Positions 1 through 6,048 of a stretch of 18,810 nt of DNA are shown here, one piece after another (position 1 is the stretch's first letter; every line of letters starts with the position of its first letter). The translations under genes and the position numbers were made by a program. The notes below the pieces were generated by a model that saw nothing but the letters and a program-made list of their open reading frames with translations, was not told the DNA's origin and made no database searches. The DNA is from Candidatus Dadabacteria bacterium (GTDB lineage Bacteria > Desulfobacterota_D > UBA1144 > Nemesobacterales > UBA2774): contig SMWY01000121.1 in NCBI GenBank assembly GCA_004356555.1, positions 1-18,810 on the forward strand, written 5' to 3'.

Positions 1-3
1 AAC

Positions 4-213
4 ATGGCAGAACGTGAGATTGGCACTGTAAAGTGGTTCAATTCTACCAAAGGCTTTGGTTTCATTGAGCGTGAAAATGAAAAAGATGTATTTGTTCATT
101 ATAGTGAAATTGATTCTACCGGCTATCGTTCCCTAGAAGAGGGACAACGCGTAGAGTTCACTGTTGTTGACGGCGATAAAGGCCCTCAAGCTCAAAAAGT
201 TGTTTTAGCTTAA
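4..213 (+). CDS. csp: Cold-shock domain protein (CspA family)
   Basis: This 69-residue protein is a single cold-shock domain, the normal length for the CspA family. Such proteins are small cytoplasmic OB-fold RNA/ssDNA chaperones that melt mRNA secondary structure. The N-terminal strand carries GTVKWFN. RNP1 is KGFGFI (residues 16-21) and RNP2 is DVFVH (28-32), so the aromatic nucleic-acid-binding surface is intact. The protein ends in the usual QAxxV pattern. Only three bases precede the ATG in the window, so the promoter, leader and ribosome-binding site cannot be seen. Family membership is certain. Whether it is cold-induced or constitutive cannot be told. It is followed directly by a strong hairpin terminator and appears to be the last gene of its transcript. 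Confidence 0.97.
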   Translation: MAEREIGTVKWFNSTKGFGFIERENEKDVFVHYSEIDSTGYRSLEEGQRVEFTVVDGDKGPQAQKVVLA

Positions 214-223
214 TGTAGATAAT

Positions 224-264
224 AAAAAAGTGCGCTGTAGCAATACGGCGCACTTCCCTTTTTT
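224..264. terminator. Bidirectional intrinsic terminator
   Basis: A perfect 8-bp stem (AAGTGCGC at 228-235, GCGCACTT at 248-255) encloses a 12-nt loop. On the plus strand it is followed after CCC by six T. On the minus strand the stem is followed directly by a T-rich run made by the A-tract at 224-229. It can therefore end both the cold-shock gene and the convergent DUF2092 gene. Confidence 0.85.
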
Positions 265-279
265 GACTACCCCTATTTT

Positions 280-305
280 AGTTTCCGACCGAAAGAAACT
301 TTTTT
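280..305 (+). terminator. Second, weaker terminator-like hairpin
   Basis: AGTTTC (280-285) and GAAACT (295-300) form a 6-bp stem with a 9-nt loop, followed by a T run to 305. It lies just behind the main terminator and could act as a backup on the plus strand. The stem is short and AT-rich. Confidence 0.4.
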
Positions 306-355
306 AAGTAATTCGAAGAATCAAGTTAAAGTCTGACTTGACCATAATTCATAGA

Positions 356-1207
356 TTAGAAATTTGAACCCGAAGACCTAACACTCCCAAGATTAATTCT
401 CGGTTTGTTAAGAATTTCAGTCATATCAGTTCTTTGATTTAAATTAGGGATATTCGCTTTAAATGCAAAATGAGTGATAGGTTTGTCAATTACCCAGTCC
501 TTAAGAATTGCTATGAACTGAGGCGATCCCGGCAGCTGTTTATAAGTAATTACAAATTTTCTTGGGATTGGACGTTTACCGCTTTCTATCCAAATTTGCC
601 AGTCAATATCTTGTTGTACAAACGCCAGATGGTCACATCTTACCCCAAATACTTTACTCGTACCGAAATAGCTGCCAGACTGAACATTTGCAGTTAGAGC
701 GCGGAAAGTGTTAATAAACAGTAGATCACTTAATGCAGGTGTGAAGTTATATTGGTCCTTTAACTTCTTTAAAGCTTGATCTATTGTTGCAGAGAGAGTC
801 GCGATTGAGAATAGATTCGTCGGTAATTCAAGGATTGTTGCTTTGCCATCTTCAAACCAGAGTTTGTATCCGCCCAGGTCGGTGACATATTCAATTGTTA
901 AGTTACCGTTCTTTTTAATATACACTTTCTCTTCCCCAGAATATTGTATCTTACGGTTTGAATTAACCAGCTGATCAAACATAACCTCGGCTTTGAAAGT
1001 GTACTGTTCTTTACTTCCAAGGAAGTAGCTCATGTTTTGAAGAATTTCAGCTGCTTGCGGATCAATATTCGGGTTTGTCTCCTGAGCATATACATCTTCG
1101 TATAGTGTATTTGTAATACTTATATTGCCTACAAAAACATTAATCAAGAAAATGGCAAACAAAATTAACGACACTTTTCTCAAATTCATCAACATTTTTT
1201 GAATCAT
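356..1207 (-). CDS. DUF2092 family exported protein
   Basis: A 283-residue exported protein. A basic N-terminus, a hydrophobic segment (about residues 11-30) and a YAQE site near residue 41 indicate a signal peptide. The mature part starts with the NIDPQAAEILQNMSYFLGS pattern and contains QYSGEEKVYI, IEYVTDLGGYKLW, the strongly conserved QQDIDWQIWIE block and PRKFVITYKQLPGSPQF. These are hallmarks of DUF2092 predicted periplasmic proteins. The fold is likely LolA/LppX-like, an antiparallel sheet that could bind a lipid or hydrophobic ligand, but that is inference from family shape; the function is unknown. The ATG has a good ribosome-binding site (GGAGG, complement of 1216-1221, 8-9 nt upstream). 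A TTGTTT/TATGAT promoter lies about 80 bp upstream. It is a single-gene unit, convergent with the cold-shock gene. Confidence 0.9.
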   Translation of the reverse strand: MIQKMLMNLRKVSLILFAIFLINVFVGNISITNTLYEDVYAQETNPNIDPQAAEILQNMSYFLGSKEQYTFKAEVMFDQLVNSNRKIQYSGEEKVYIKKNGNLTIEYVTDLGGYKLWFEDGKATILELPTNLFSIATLSATIDQALKKLKDQYNFTPALSDLLFINTFRALTANVQSGSYFGTSKVFGVRCDHLAFVQQDIDWQIWIESGKRPIPRKFVITYKQLPGSPQFIAILKDWVIDKPITHFAFKANIPNLNQRTDMTEILNKPRINLGSVRSSGSNF

Positions 1208-1292
1208 TTCCTGTTTCCTCCGTATTTTCAGTTATATAATTTTAAAATAAGCTAGAAACATATGAGTTTTTCTCCACCCCATTGAATAATTT

Positions 1293-1321
1293 ATCATACT
1301 TCATTCATATATTTTAAACAA
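1293..1321 (-). promoter_or_regulatory. Sigma-70-type promoter of the DUF2092 gene
   Basis: On the minus strand, TTGTTT (complement of 1316-1321) and TATGAT (complement of 1293-1298) are separated by exactly 17 bp. The predicted start near 1286 gives a leader of about 80 nt that contains the GGAGG site. Motif-based only. Confidence 0.5.
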
Positions 1322-1356
1322 GAGTGGCATTAAGATGAAGAATGATATTATGAATA

Positions 1357-1385
1357 TTGACCTATAACCTGTAGAATTAAATAAT
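1357..1385 (+). promoter_or_regulatory. Candidate promoter of the Cys-rich protein gene
   Basis: TTGACC (1357-1362) and AATAAT (1380-1385) are separated by 17 bp. A transcript would start near 1392, inside the adjacent 19-bp palindrome. The -35 box is strong and the -10 box moderate. Confidence 0.5.
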
Positions 1386-1388
1386 CCG

Positions 1389-1407
1389 AATAGCCTAGTA
1401 GGCTATT
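1389..1407. promoter_or_regulatory. Perfect 19-bp palindrome, operator-like
   Basis: AATAGCCTA, one central G, then TAGGCTATT: two 9-base arms with perfect dyad symmetry. It lies immediately downstream of the proposed -10 box and about 35 bp before the start codon. That is a typical place for a dimeric repressor site. As RNA it could also form a short leader hairpin. No T run follows, so it is not an intrinsic terminator. Confidence 0.5.
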
Positions 1408-1443
1408 TAAATATGTCAAATCTCTTAGGTGGAGGAATTTCAT

Positions 1444-2457
1444 ATGAAACGATTGTCAGTATTTTTTATATCCATTTTGGTTAGTTATGTGTTTATGGCA
1501 ATGCCGGTTTATGCTCAAGATTTCAATTTTCCTTTCAACGATACAATGACGACTGACTTTGGCCCTGCATTTGCCGATATAATTATTCATAAAGAGAATT
1601 TTTTGCCCTGTAAAGGTGGACCGATCGCACTATGTTATTACTCAGGTCCGGAACCTGAAACTTGTGTAGTTGTTCCAGGAGGAGGTTTTGCTAATTGCAA
1701 GTGTTTCGTGATTCCCTATGGCGTATATTTTGTTGATATCCACGCCATATTAAATTTGGATATCTATAATGATACGGTCGCGCAATGCGGAAAAGACGGC
1801 AGCTCGTGTCAGATGCCCAACTCTGCTCCCGTTTGTGAAACTATTAATAACGGTACATTTATACCGGGTGCCGATATGATATCGACTTTTAGTCTTGAAT
1901 GTATTCCTACTGAAGGTATTGGCTGTACAGATTGTACTCAACAACAACCACCTATTCTTTATGCAGGCTGTATGACTGCGCCTTGTAACAGAACAGAAGA
2001 AGATGGGATAGTAAATTGCTTCTGCCCTACTTTTGCCGGTCCGTTTCAGATAGGGCTAAATGATCAGTCATGTAACCTGGGTTCAGATAACCTGGGTTCA
2101 GACATGGTTTGGTCAGCAGCATTTAATACGCAAAGTACTACGGATGATGATACATGTACGTCCCCGATTCTTCCGCCAGGAGTATGCATACCTGACGCTC
2201 CTGAGTCCAATGGAGGATGTCCGCTTTTGACTAAAAATGAAATACCTCCACCACCATCCAATATTGACTGCGGTAAGGTATGTCGGGAGTATGAAGATTC
2301 TCAGGACGTAAGTGGTATTGAAATCGGATTTACATGTGACGCAACACTGTGTACGTCAGCATGTAATGACAGAGACCTTGTTGATATTGCATGTTCCGGG
2401 CTTCAGGTATTAGGGGGTAACGGAGATTATCAAATTGGAGGTAGAAGTAGGTTGTAG
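1444..2457 (+). CDS. Secreted cysteine-rich protein, N-terminal part of a frameshifted gene
   Basis: No named family was recognised. The start chosen is ATG 1444, because GGAGG at 1431-1435 sits 8 nt upstream. An in-frame GTG at 1429 lies upstream of that site and is unlikely. The protein (about 337 residues) starts with a clear signal peptide: MKR, a hydrophobic core, then VYAQ. The mature part is rich in cysteine and has two related blocks, each with spaced cysteines, a glycine-rich turn and then NCKC or NCFC. Such pairing suggests disulfide-bonded extracellular modules. The reading frame ends abruptly after QIGGRSRL. The next frame continues with a cysteine-dense segment and a sorting-like tail, so this ORF is almost certainly the 5' part of one gene of about 421 codons (1444-2710). 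The likely slip is an extra G in the run at 2413-2417. A sequencing error and a true mutation are both possible. Confidence 0.75.
   Translation: MKRLSVFFISILVSYVFMAMPVYAQDFNFPFNDTMTTDFGPAFADIIIHKENFLPCKGGPIALCYYSGPEPETCVVVPGGGFANCKCFVIPYGVYFVDIHAILNLDIYNDTVAQCGKDGSSCQMPNSAPVCETINNGTFIPGADMISTFSLECIPTEGIGCTDCTQQQPPILYAGCMTAPCNRTEEDGIVNCFCPTFAGPFQIGLNDQSCNLGSDNLGSDMVWSAAFNTQSTTDDDTCTSPILPPGVCIPDAPESNGGCPLLTKNEIPPPPSNIDCGKVCREYEDSQDVSGIEIGFTCDATLCTSACNDRDLVDIACSGLQVLGGNGDYQIGGRSRL
2074..2103 (+). repeat. 15-bp tandem duplication inside the Cys-rich gene
   Basis: Two adjacent copies of AACCTGGGTTCAGAT differ only at the last base and encode NLGSD NLGSD. The length is a multiple of three, so the frame is kept. 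It looks like a recent slippage duplication. Confidence 0.85.
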
Positions 2458-2710
2458 CTGCTGTGCCAGTCAGATATGCGGTTGTGATGCCAATTTCAAA
2501 ACTGAACAGGCTGTTTTTGATTTAAATAAAAGACAGCGCAACAGGGGTATCACTCCACAGTGTGATATAAACGATACCCTTTGCGGGGAGAATTCTAATA
2601 ATGGCGGCAGCTCAACATGTGCCTTAGCGCCTTCAGGGGCTCAGAAGTCGTTTCCTTCATATATCCTAGTACTAGGATTAATAGCACTAAGGAGATTTAG
2701 GAGAAAATGA
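2435..2710 (+). CDS. C-terminal part of the frameshifted Cys-rich protein, with CTERM-like sorting tail
   Basis: This frame is open from just after a TAG at 2411-2413 to the TGA at 2708-2710. Its only early start is a TTG at 2435 with no ribosome-binding site, so it is unlikely to be translated on its own. It opens with a cysteine cluster (GCSCCASQICGCD) and a polar linker. It ends in a tripartite tail: a Gly/Ser linker with one Cys (GGSSTCALAPSG), a hydrophobic helix (SYILVLGLIAL) and a basic end (RRFRRK). That layout matches bacterial C-terminal protein-sorting signals of the MYXO-CTERM kind, where a Cys precedes the helix and the tail is cut by a dedicated protease. The exact subfamily was not identified. 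Removing one G from the run at 2413-2417 would read VLGVTEIIKLEVEVGCSCC and join both parts. Confidence 0.65.
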   Translation: MEVEVGCSCCASQICGCDANFKTEQAVFDLNKRQRNRGITPQCDINDTLCGENSNNGGSSTCALAPSGAQKSFPSYILVLGLIALRRFRRK

Positions 2711-2792
2711 ACACATATATTTCTTGCTTTAAGACAGGGATTGTATAATAATTAGGAATAGCGGCGAGTTCTCGAACGGAGGTTATCTTAAT

Positions 2793-3017
2793 ATGAAAAA
2801 AATATTATTTGGATTTATTGTTACTGTCTTTATAATTGCAGGCGCTATTTCTGTATCACCAAAATCTGGTGAATGTGAGGATTGCAAACAAGGAAAACAG
2901 TGCAGCACTTCTTATGATTGTGGTGAAATAGGGGTTTGTTATTGCCAGTATTCATATGAGACGGAGCAGGAAACGGGTGGTGGAATACCCGATTTCGGTA
3001 CATGCTACTTTGAATAA
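2793..3017 (+). CDS. Small secreted cysteine-rich protein
   Basis: A 74-residue protein, not recognised as any family. MKK, a hydrophobic core (about residues 4-20) and a small-residue site near residue 22 indicate a signal peptide. The mature peptide of about 50 residues has seven cysteines (including ECEDC, QCSTSYDCGE and VCYC), an odd number. One could stay free or pair with a partner. The spacing resembles small disulfide-knot modules. GGAGG at 2778-2782 lies 10 nt before the ATG. A possible -10 box (TATAAT, 2744-2749) lies upstream, but no convincing -35 box goes with it. It follows the Cys-rich CTERM gene by 82 bp on the same strand, so it may belong to the same secreted system, but this is only positional. 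Confidence 0.7.
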   Translation: MKKILFGFIVTVFIIAGAISVSPKSGECEDCKQGKQCSTSYDCGEIGVCYCQYSYETEQETGGGIPDFGTCYFE

Positions 3018-3027
3018 ATTGTAGTGT

Positions 3028-3726
3028 TTATTTACAGCTTTGTCGCCAATTTGTTACAGCAGCATTAAATCCCCTTAATGCGGGCGGTACATCCAAGCCC
3101 CCAAGTATTATATCGATAGGAATTATACTTTGCTGATACGCATTGAATGTATCACGATTACCATAAATAAGTGTGCTTCCGTTAAGATCATAACCTTGTG
3201 TGGGATTGCCTGAAATCATAGCGAATGAAACAAAGGATTTAATAGACTCAGAATTTGACCCGGTAGTGCCAATAGTAGTGTTTTCAGGATTTAGTTCAAC
3301 TTGCTCAGCTAATATTGATTTTACACCCGCCTCATTCATTACCAACAAAATGACCCCTCCTCCGCTCTCATAGAATGATTTGAGCTCCGTCAGTTTATAA
3401 AATATAGGGATACTCAGCATGTTGGAATCACTTTTTCGGCAGCTAAGAATACCGTTCCCCTCAAAATCTTCTCTAGTAGGCACTTCATATATTGAGGGTA
3501 TAACAAGATAACATTTTGCATTGCAAATCAAATCTTTCGATATAGATTTTCTAGGGTTATTCTTTGATTCATCTATTATTTCTTCCAAAAACTTCGATGC
3601 GGTATCGGCCATCTTTTCAGTCGGGGTTTTTACATTAAATCCCTCTGTCTGTGAGTAGGTCGTATCTCCCAGTAGGGCACATAACATTAATACCGCCATT
3701 AATTCGTAATAGGTTTTTGGAAACAC
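3028..3726 (-). CDS. Exported SYLF (Ysc84-like) domain protein
   Basis: A 232-residue protein. An N-terminal hydrophobic segment (residues 8-20) and a TYSQ site near residue 25 suggest a signal peptide. The body (about 38-225) has the order of conserved blocks seen in SYLF/DUF500 domains: an AKCYLVIPSIYEV strand (about 70-82), a GNGILSCR block, a PIFYKL block, GGGVILLVMNEAGVKSIL (122-139), a Gly-rich segment and YGNRDTFNAYQQ near the end. SYLF domains bind phosphoinositides or actin in eukaryotes. The bacterial, often periplasmic, members are poorly characterised. The start is uncertain. The GTG used here follows a GGGGGAG only 2 nt away, closer than normal. An ATG nine codons inside has no ribosome-binding site and would remove the basic N-terminus. 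The gene converges on the small Cys-rich gene with a 10-bp gap. Confidence 0.7.
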   Translation of the reverse strand: MFPKTYYELMAVLMLCALLGDTTYSQTEGFNVKTPTEKMADTASKFLEEIIDESKNNPRKSISKDLICNAKCYLVIPSIYEVPTREDFEGNGILSCRKSDSNMLSIPIFYKLTELKSFYESGGGVILLVMNEAGVKSILAEQVELNPENTTIGTTGSNSESIKSFVSFAMISGNPTQGYDLNGSTLIYGNRDTFNAYQQSIIPIDIILGGLDVPPALRGFNAAVTNWRQSCK

Positions 3727-3768
3727 AACTCCCCCACAATTATAAAAGATTAAGGGTCTGGGTAGTTT

Positions 3769-4116
3769 CTACAACAAATGGTATATAAGCATAAAATGGA
3801 ATCTTAGGTTTGGAGTCGAATTCTTTGTTGATTGGACATCGCCCATAGTCTTTGCGTCAATGCCTAAAAAAGCATGATAATTGGCAGCAACATTCTTAAA
3901 TTCATCGAATTCGATTATTGTTGAGTCGTGTACCACTAATGGTCTGACATTTATTTCTGCAGTTTCAATTATGATGGTATCTCCGTTCGTGGTAGCTTTG
4001 AACCAACGGTCCGAATCAGGCAGTGGTAGCTCAATACCGTTTCCAACTTTTGATTTTATTAATTCCCATTCTTCTTCCTTTGAATCACTCCAGTCTATTT
4101 TTCTATCGAATAGCAA
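3769..4116 (-). CDS. Uncharacterised 115-residue protein
   Basis: Not recognised. A TTG start is chosen because AAGGAGG (GGAGG core, complement of 4126-4130) stands 9 nt upstream. An ATG closer to that site is in another frame and stops after nine codons. There is no signal peptide or membrane segment. The sequence is acidic and tryptophan-containing at the N-terminus (DWSDSKEEEWELI), has beta-like stretches in the middle (WFKATTNGDTIIIETA) and ends in an aromatic, basic stretch (RFHFMLIYHLL). It is probably a small soluble cytoplasmic protein. It sits between exported-protein genes on the same strand with gaps of 42 and 68 bp. An operon is possible but unproved. Confidence 0.55.
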   Translation of the reverse strand: MLFDRKIDWSDSKEEEWELIKSKVGNGIELPLPDSDRWFKATTNGDTIIIETAEINVRPLVVHDSTIIEFDEFKNVAANYHAFLGIDAKTMGDVQSTKNSTPNLRFHFMLIYHLL

Positions 4117-4184
4117 TTTTTCATACCTCCTTATTAATTCTTGGCCGAATAGTGAAGGGAATGTAACCGTTTTTTCGAGTTTTT

Positions 4185-4796
4185 CTACTTGCTCCCTCTA
4201 CCTTCAGTTCCTCTGCCTCCCAGGGGTTCGCCCTGAGGTACCATCGGAGCAGACTGTTCAACTAAAGGCTCAGGTTGCTCCACAAGAGCTGGGGGCTGTT
4301 CTACCAACGGATTGGGTTGGTCTACGAGTGGATCGGGCTGTTCTACAAGCGCCTCGGGTTGACGCACAAACGGGTCAGGCTGCTCAACGAAGGGCTCGGG
4401 CTGCTCGACCAACGCTTCAGGTTGACGGACTAATGGATCTTCTACTAAAAGCTCTCTTTGTTCTACCAAAGAATCAGGCTCTGTAACCACGCCTCCAGGC
4501 GGCATTTCTAATGTTTCGGGTTCGGTGACGATTCCTCCAAGCCCTGGATCTATTACAGGGTCAGGCTCAGATATAACGCTATCTTGACTCAGAGCAGGGT
4601 CGGGTGCATCTAAAACAGTGTTAGGAGCAAAAGCCGGATCTTCTGCTTCTATTTCTCTTGGGTCAGGAGCTCTAGGTGTATCAGGCGCCGGTGGTGGGCC
4701 GGGATCGCCGTACTGGGCCATAGAGAGAGGTGCTATTATAAATATTGCTAATAAAGCCAGTTCAAGTAATAAAACTCTTCCGATTGTTTTTTTCAC
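4185..4796 (-). CDS. Secreted Pro/Glu/Gln heptad-repeat protein
   Basis: A 203-residue low-complexity exported protein. The GTG start is supported by GGAGGGAG (GGAGG core, complement of 4806-4810) 9 nt upstream. MKK, a hydrophobic core and a SMAQ site near residue 27 form a signal peptide. The mature protein is Pro- and Asp/Glu-rich without cysteine. Residues 30-109 hold loose PDP and TEPE repeats. Residues 110-191 consist of twelve units of about seven residues with consensus (L/F)V(E/R)QP(E/D)(P/A). Residues 122-184 group further into three 21-residue super-repeats whose heptads end in A, P, P. The C-terminus is Gly/Arg-rich. Such a chain is probably extended and polyproline-like, perhaps a periplasmic spacer or surface protein. 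No enzyme fold is visible and no family is recognised. Confidence 0.75.
   Translation of the reverse strand: MKKTIGRVLLLELALLAIFIIAPLSMAQYGDPGPPPAPDTPRAPDPREIEAEDPAFAPNTVLDAPDPALSQDSVISEPDPVIDPGLGGIVTEPETLEMPPGGVVTEPDSLVEQRELLVEDPLVRQPEALVEQPEPFVEQPDPFVRQPEALVEQPDPLVDQPNPLVEQPPALVEQPEPLVEQSAPMVPQGEPLGGRGTEGRGSK
4224..4469 (-). repeat. 21-bp coding repeat with 63-bp higher-order period
   Basis: About twelve degenerate 21-bp units encode the heptad repeat. One unit is shortened to 15 bp (residues 117-121). The part at 4245-4433 shows a 63-bp super-period: three copies of three heptads ending A, P, P. All length changes keep the frame. Confidence 0.8.
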
Positions 4797-4846
4797 GTCT
4801 TACTCCCTCCTAAATGAATACAGCTGCTTAATTTATTAGATTTCAG

Positions 4847-5284
4847 TCAATTCGTTATTGGCGTTGCAGAAAGAACCTGTATATCAGAGACCCTGTAGCT
4901 CTGATTCCCAGCGCCCATTGTAGTTCCGCCTTTTAGATAAGTACCCGTACTTTTAGGCGGTATAGTTATCGGCAGTACACCTTGGGTAGTTGCTATAGTT
5001 TGACCCACAGCAGGGCCCGCAGAATTGTAAAATAATAGTCTTACTTTGATATCTTTATATGGGATGTCCGCTGTGTTCTCAATTTTGACCGAGCTTAACA
5101 TGGCAACCCTTGCGGCTGTAAAATACGACCAATCAGTAATTTTGATAAACCACTCAGGATGTGTGATCTGATTGCTATTATAACTTGCGGGATTTTCAGC
5201 TTCAGTAGTGTCTTCTGCGTAGCTCAAAAGACTAAAAGAAAACAGCAATGCAAACAAAATGTATAATCCTTTTAGTTTCATCAT
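4847..5284 (-). CDS. Small exported protein with a beta-sandwich-like domain
   Basis: A 145-residue protein with a clear signal peptide: MMKLKG, a hydrophobic core, then SYAE near residue 23. The mature part contains WFIKITDWSYFTAARVAML, then VKIENTADIPYKDIKVRLLFYN, a Pro/Thr segment and a final strand SYRVSDIQVLSA. The middle pattern (a strand with N-T-x-D-I-P-Y-x-D-I followed by a strand ending in FYN) resembles FxLYD-like Ig-fold domains, which are typical of envelope proteins. The similarity is only by eye. No strong ribosome-binding site precedes the double ATG. A TATAAT lies at the complement of 5322-5327 without a good -35 box. It is divergent from the SCO1-like gene and first of four minus-strand genes. 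Confidence 0.65.
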   Translation of the reverse strand: MMKLKGLYILFALLFSFSLLSYAEDTTEAENPASYNSNQITHPEWFIKITDWSYFTAARVAMLSSVKIENTADIPYKDIKVRLLFYNSAGPAVGQTIATTQGVLPITIPPKSTGTYLKGGTTMGAGNQSYRVSDIQVLSATPITN

Positions 5285-5379
5285 ACAATAAGTTTAATCT
5301 ATAAAGGTTCTATCTTCTACAATTATATTTTTTTTCTCCAGGATTAGGGAGTCGGTTATACTTTAAATATCGGCGGATA

Positions 5380-6009
5380 ATGATGAAGGATAAACGGATT
5401 TTTCTACTTGTATTAGCTCTTATGGTTTTAGGATGGGGTATTGCTGTTTATCTCTACCTCGATTATAAAAATAAAGACCTGTACCACGGTAAGATATATC
5501 ACAGGCAGGCTCCTCATTTTGTTCTAACGGGGAATCAAGGCAGTAAAGTAAGACTCGATCAATTTCAAGATAAAATCGTTCTCATAGCATGGGGTTACAC
5601 CAATTGTCCCGATATATGTCCGCTTACCCTCACAAATCTTAAAGAGGTCATGGATTCCCTTGGTCAGGATGCAAAAGATGTTCAGGTTCTATTCATCACA
5701 GTAGACCCCGAAAGGGATACAGTTGAGAGACTGAACTCTTATGTGCCTTATTTTCACGAGGATTTTATAGGCCTTACCGGTAGTCAGGAAGAAATAGAGG
5801 AAATTGCTGATGATTACATGGTTACGGTAGTTAAGCACCCTGCAGTATACGGAAGGGGACGGTTTGATACTTGGGACAGGTATCTAATGACCCATACAAA
5901 TATAATTCATCTTGTAGATCAAAACGGGAGGCTATTTCTAACCTATCCGCATTACAAACATGATCCCCAAGAGATGGCGAAGGACATAAAAAAGTTGTTG
6001 CATTACTGA
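5380..6009 (+). CDS. SCO1/SenC/PrrC family copper-binding thioredoxin-fold protein
   Basis: A 209-residue protein anchored by one N-terminal membrane helix (residues 6-27), with a thioredoxin-fold domain facing the periplasm. The copper-binding motif is complete: Cys76 and Cys80 in TNCPDIC and His172 in MTHTNIIHLVD. FITVDPERDT (about 105-114) and IAWGYTNCPDICP are typical SCO1 blocks. Family members deliver copper to the CuA centre of cytochrome c oxidase or act as thiol reductases for copper sites. Start: two adjacent ATG codons; only a weak GGCGGA-like site lies upstream. A multicopper oxidase gene follows after 39 bp on the same strand, which supports a copper role and a shared transcript. 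No cytochrome oxidase gene is in the window. Confidence 0.93.
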   Translation: MMKDKRIFLLVLALMVLGWGIAVYLYLDYKNKDLYHGKIYHRQAPHFVLTGNQGSKVRLDQFQDKIVLIAWGYTNCPDICPLTLTNLKEVMDSLGQDAKDVQVLFITVDPERDTVERLNSYVPYFHEDFIGLTGSQEEIEEIADDYMVTVVKHPAVYGRGRFDTWDRYLMTHTNIIHLVDQNGRLFLTYPHYKHDPQEMAKDIKKLLHY

Positions 6010-6048
6010 TGAGAACTATCTATATTCATAAATATGGAGGGTCATTAA

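Noticed and set aside
1371..1376. TAGAAT as the -10 box paired with TTGACC
   Set aside because: The spacer would be only about 8-10 bp. AATAAT at 1380-1385 gives the proper 17 bp.
1429..1431. GTG as the start of the Cys-rich protein
   Set aside because: It overlaps the GGAGG site used by the ATG at 1444 and would put a polar, acidic extension before the signal peptide.
3011..3032. AATAAA / TTTATT hairpin between the convergent small Cys-rich and SYLF genes
   Set aside because: Six A/T pairs only and no T run; not credible as a terminator.
4224..4469. Regular repeats considered as a CRISPR or other non-coding array
   Set aside because: The repeats are contiguous, degenerate at third codon positions, in frame and translated as heptads; there are no unique spacers.
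3881..4486. A 201-codon plus-strand frame opposite the unknown 115-residue gene and the Pro-rich repeat gene
   Set aside because: It is a shadow of the repeat gene: its second half is low-complexity antisense of the repeats. It has no good ribosome-binding site, while both minus-strand genes have strong ones.
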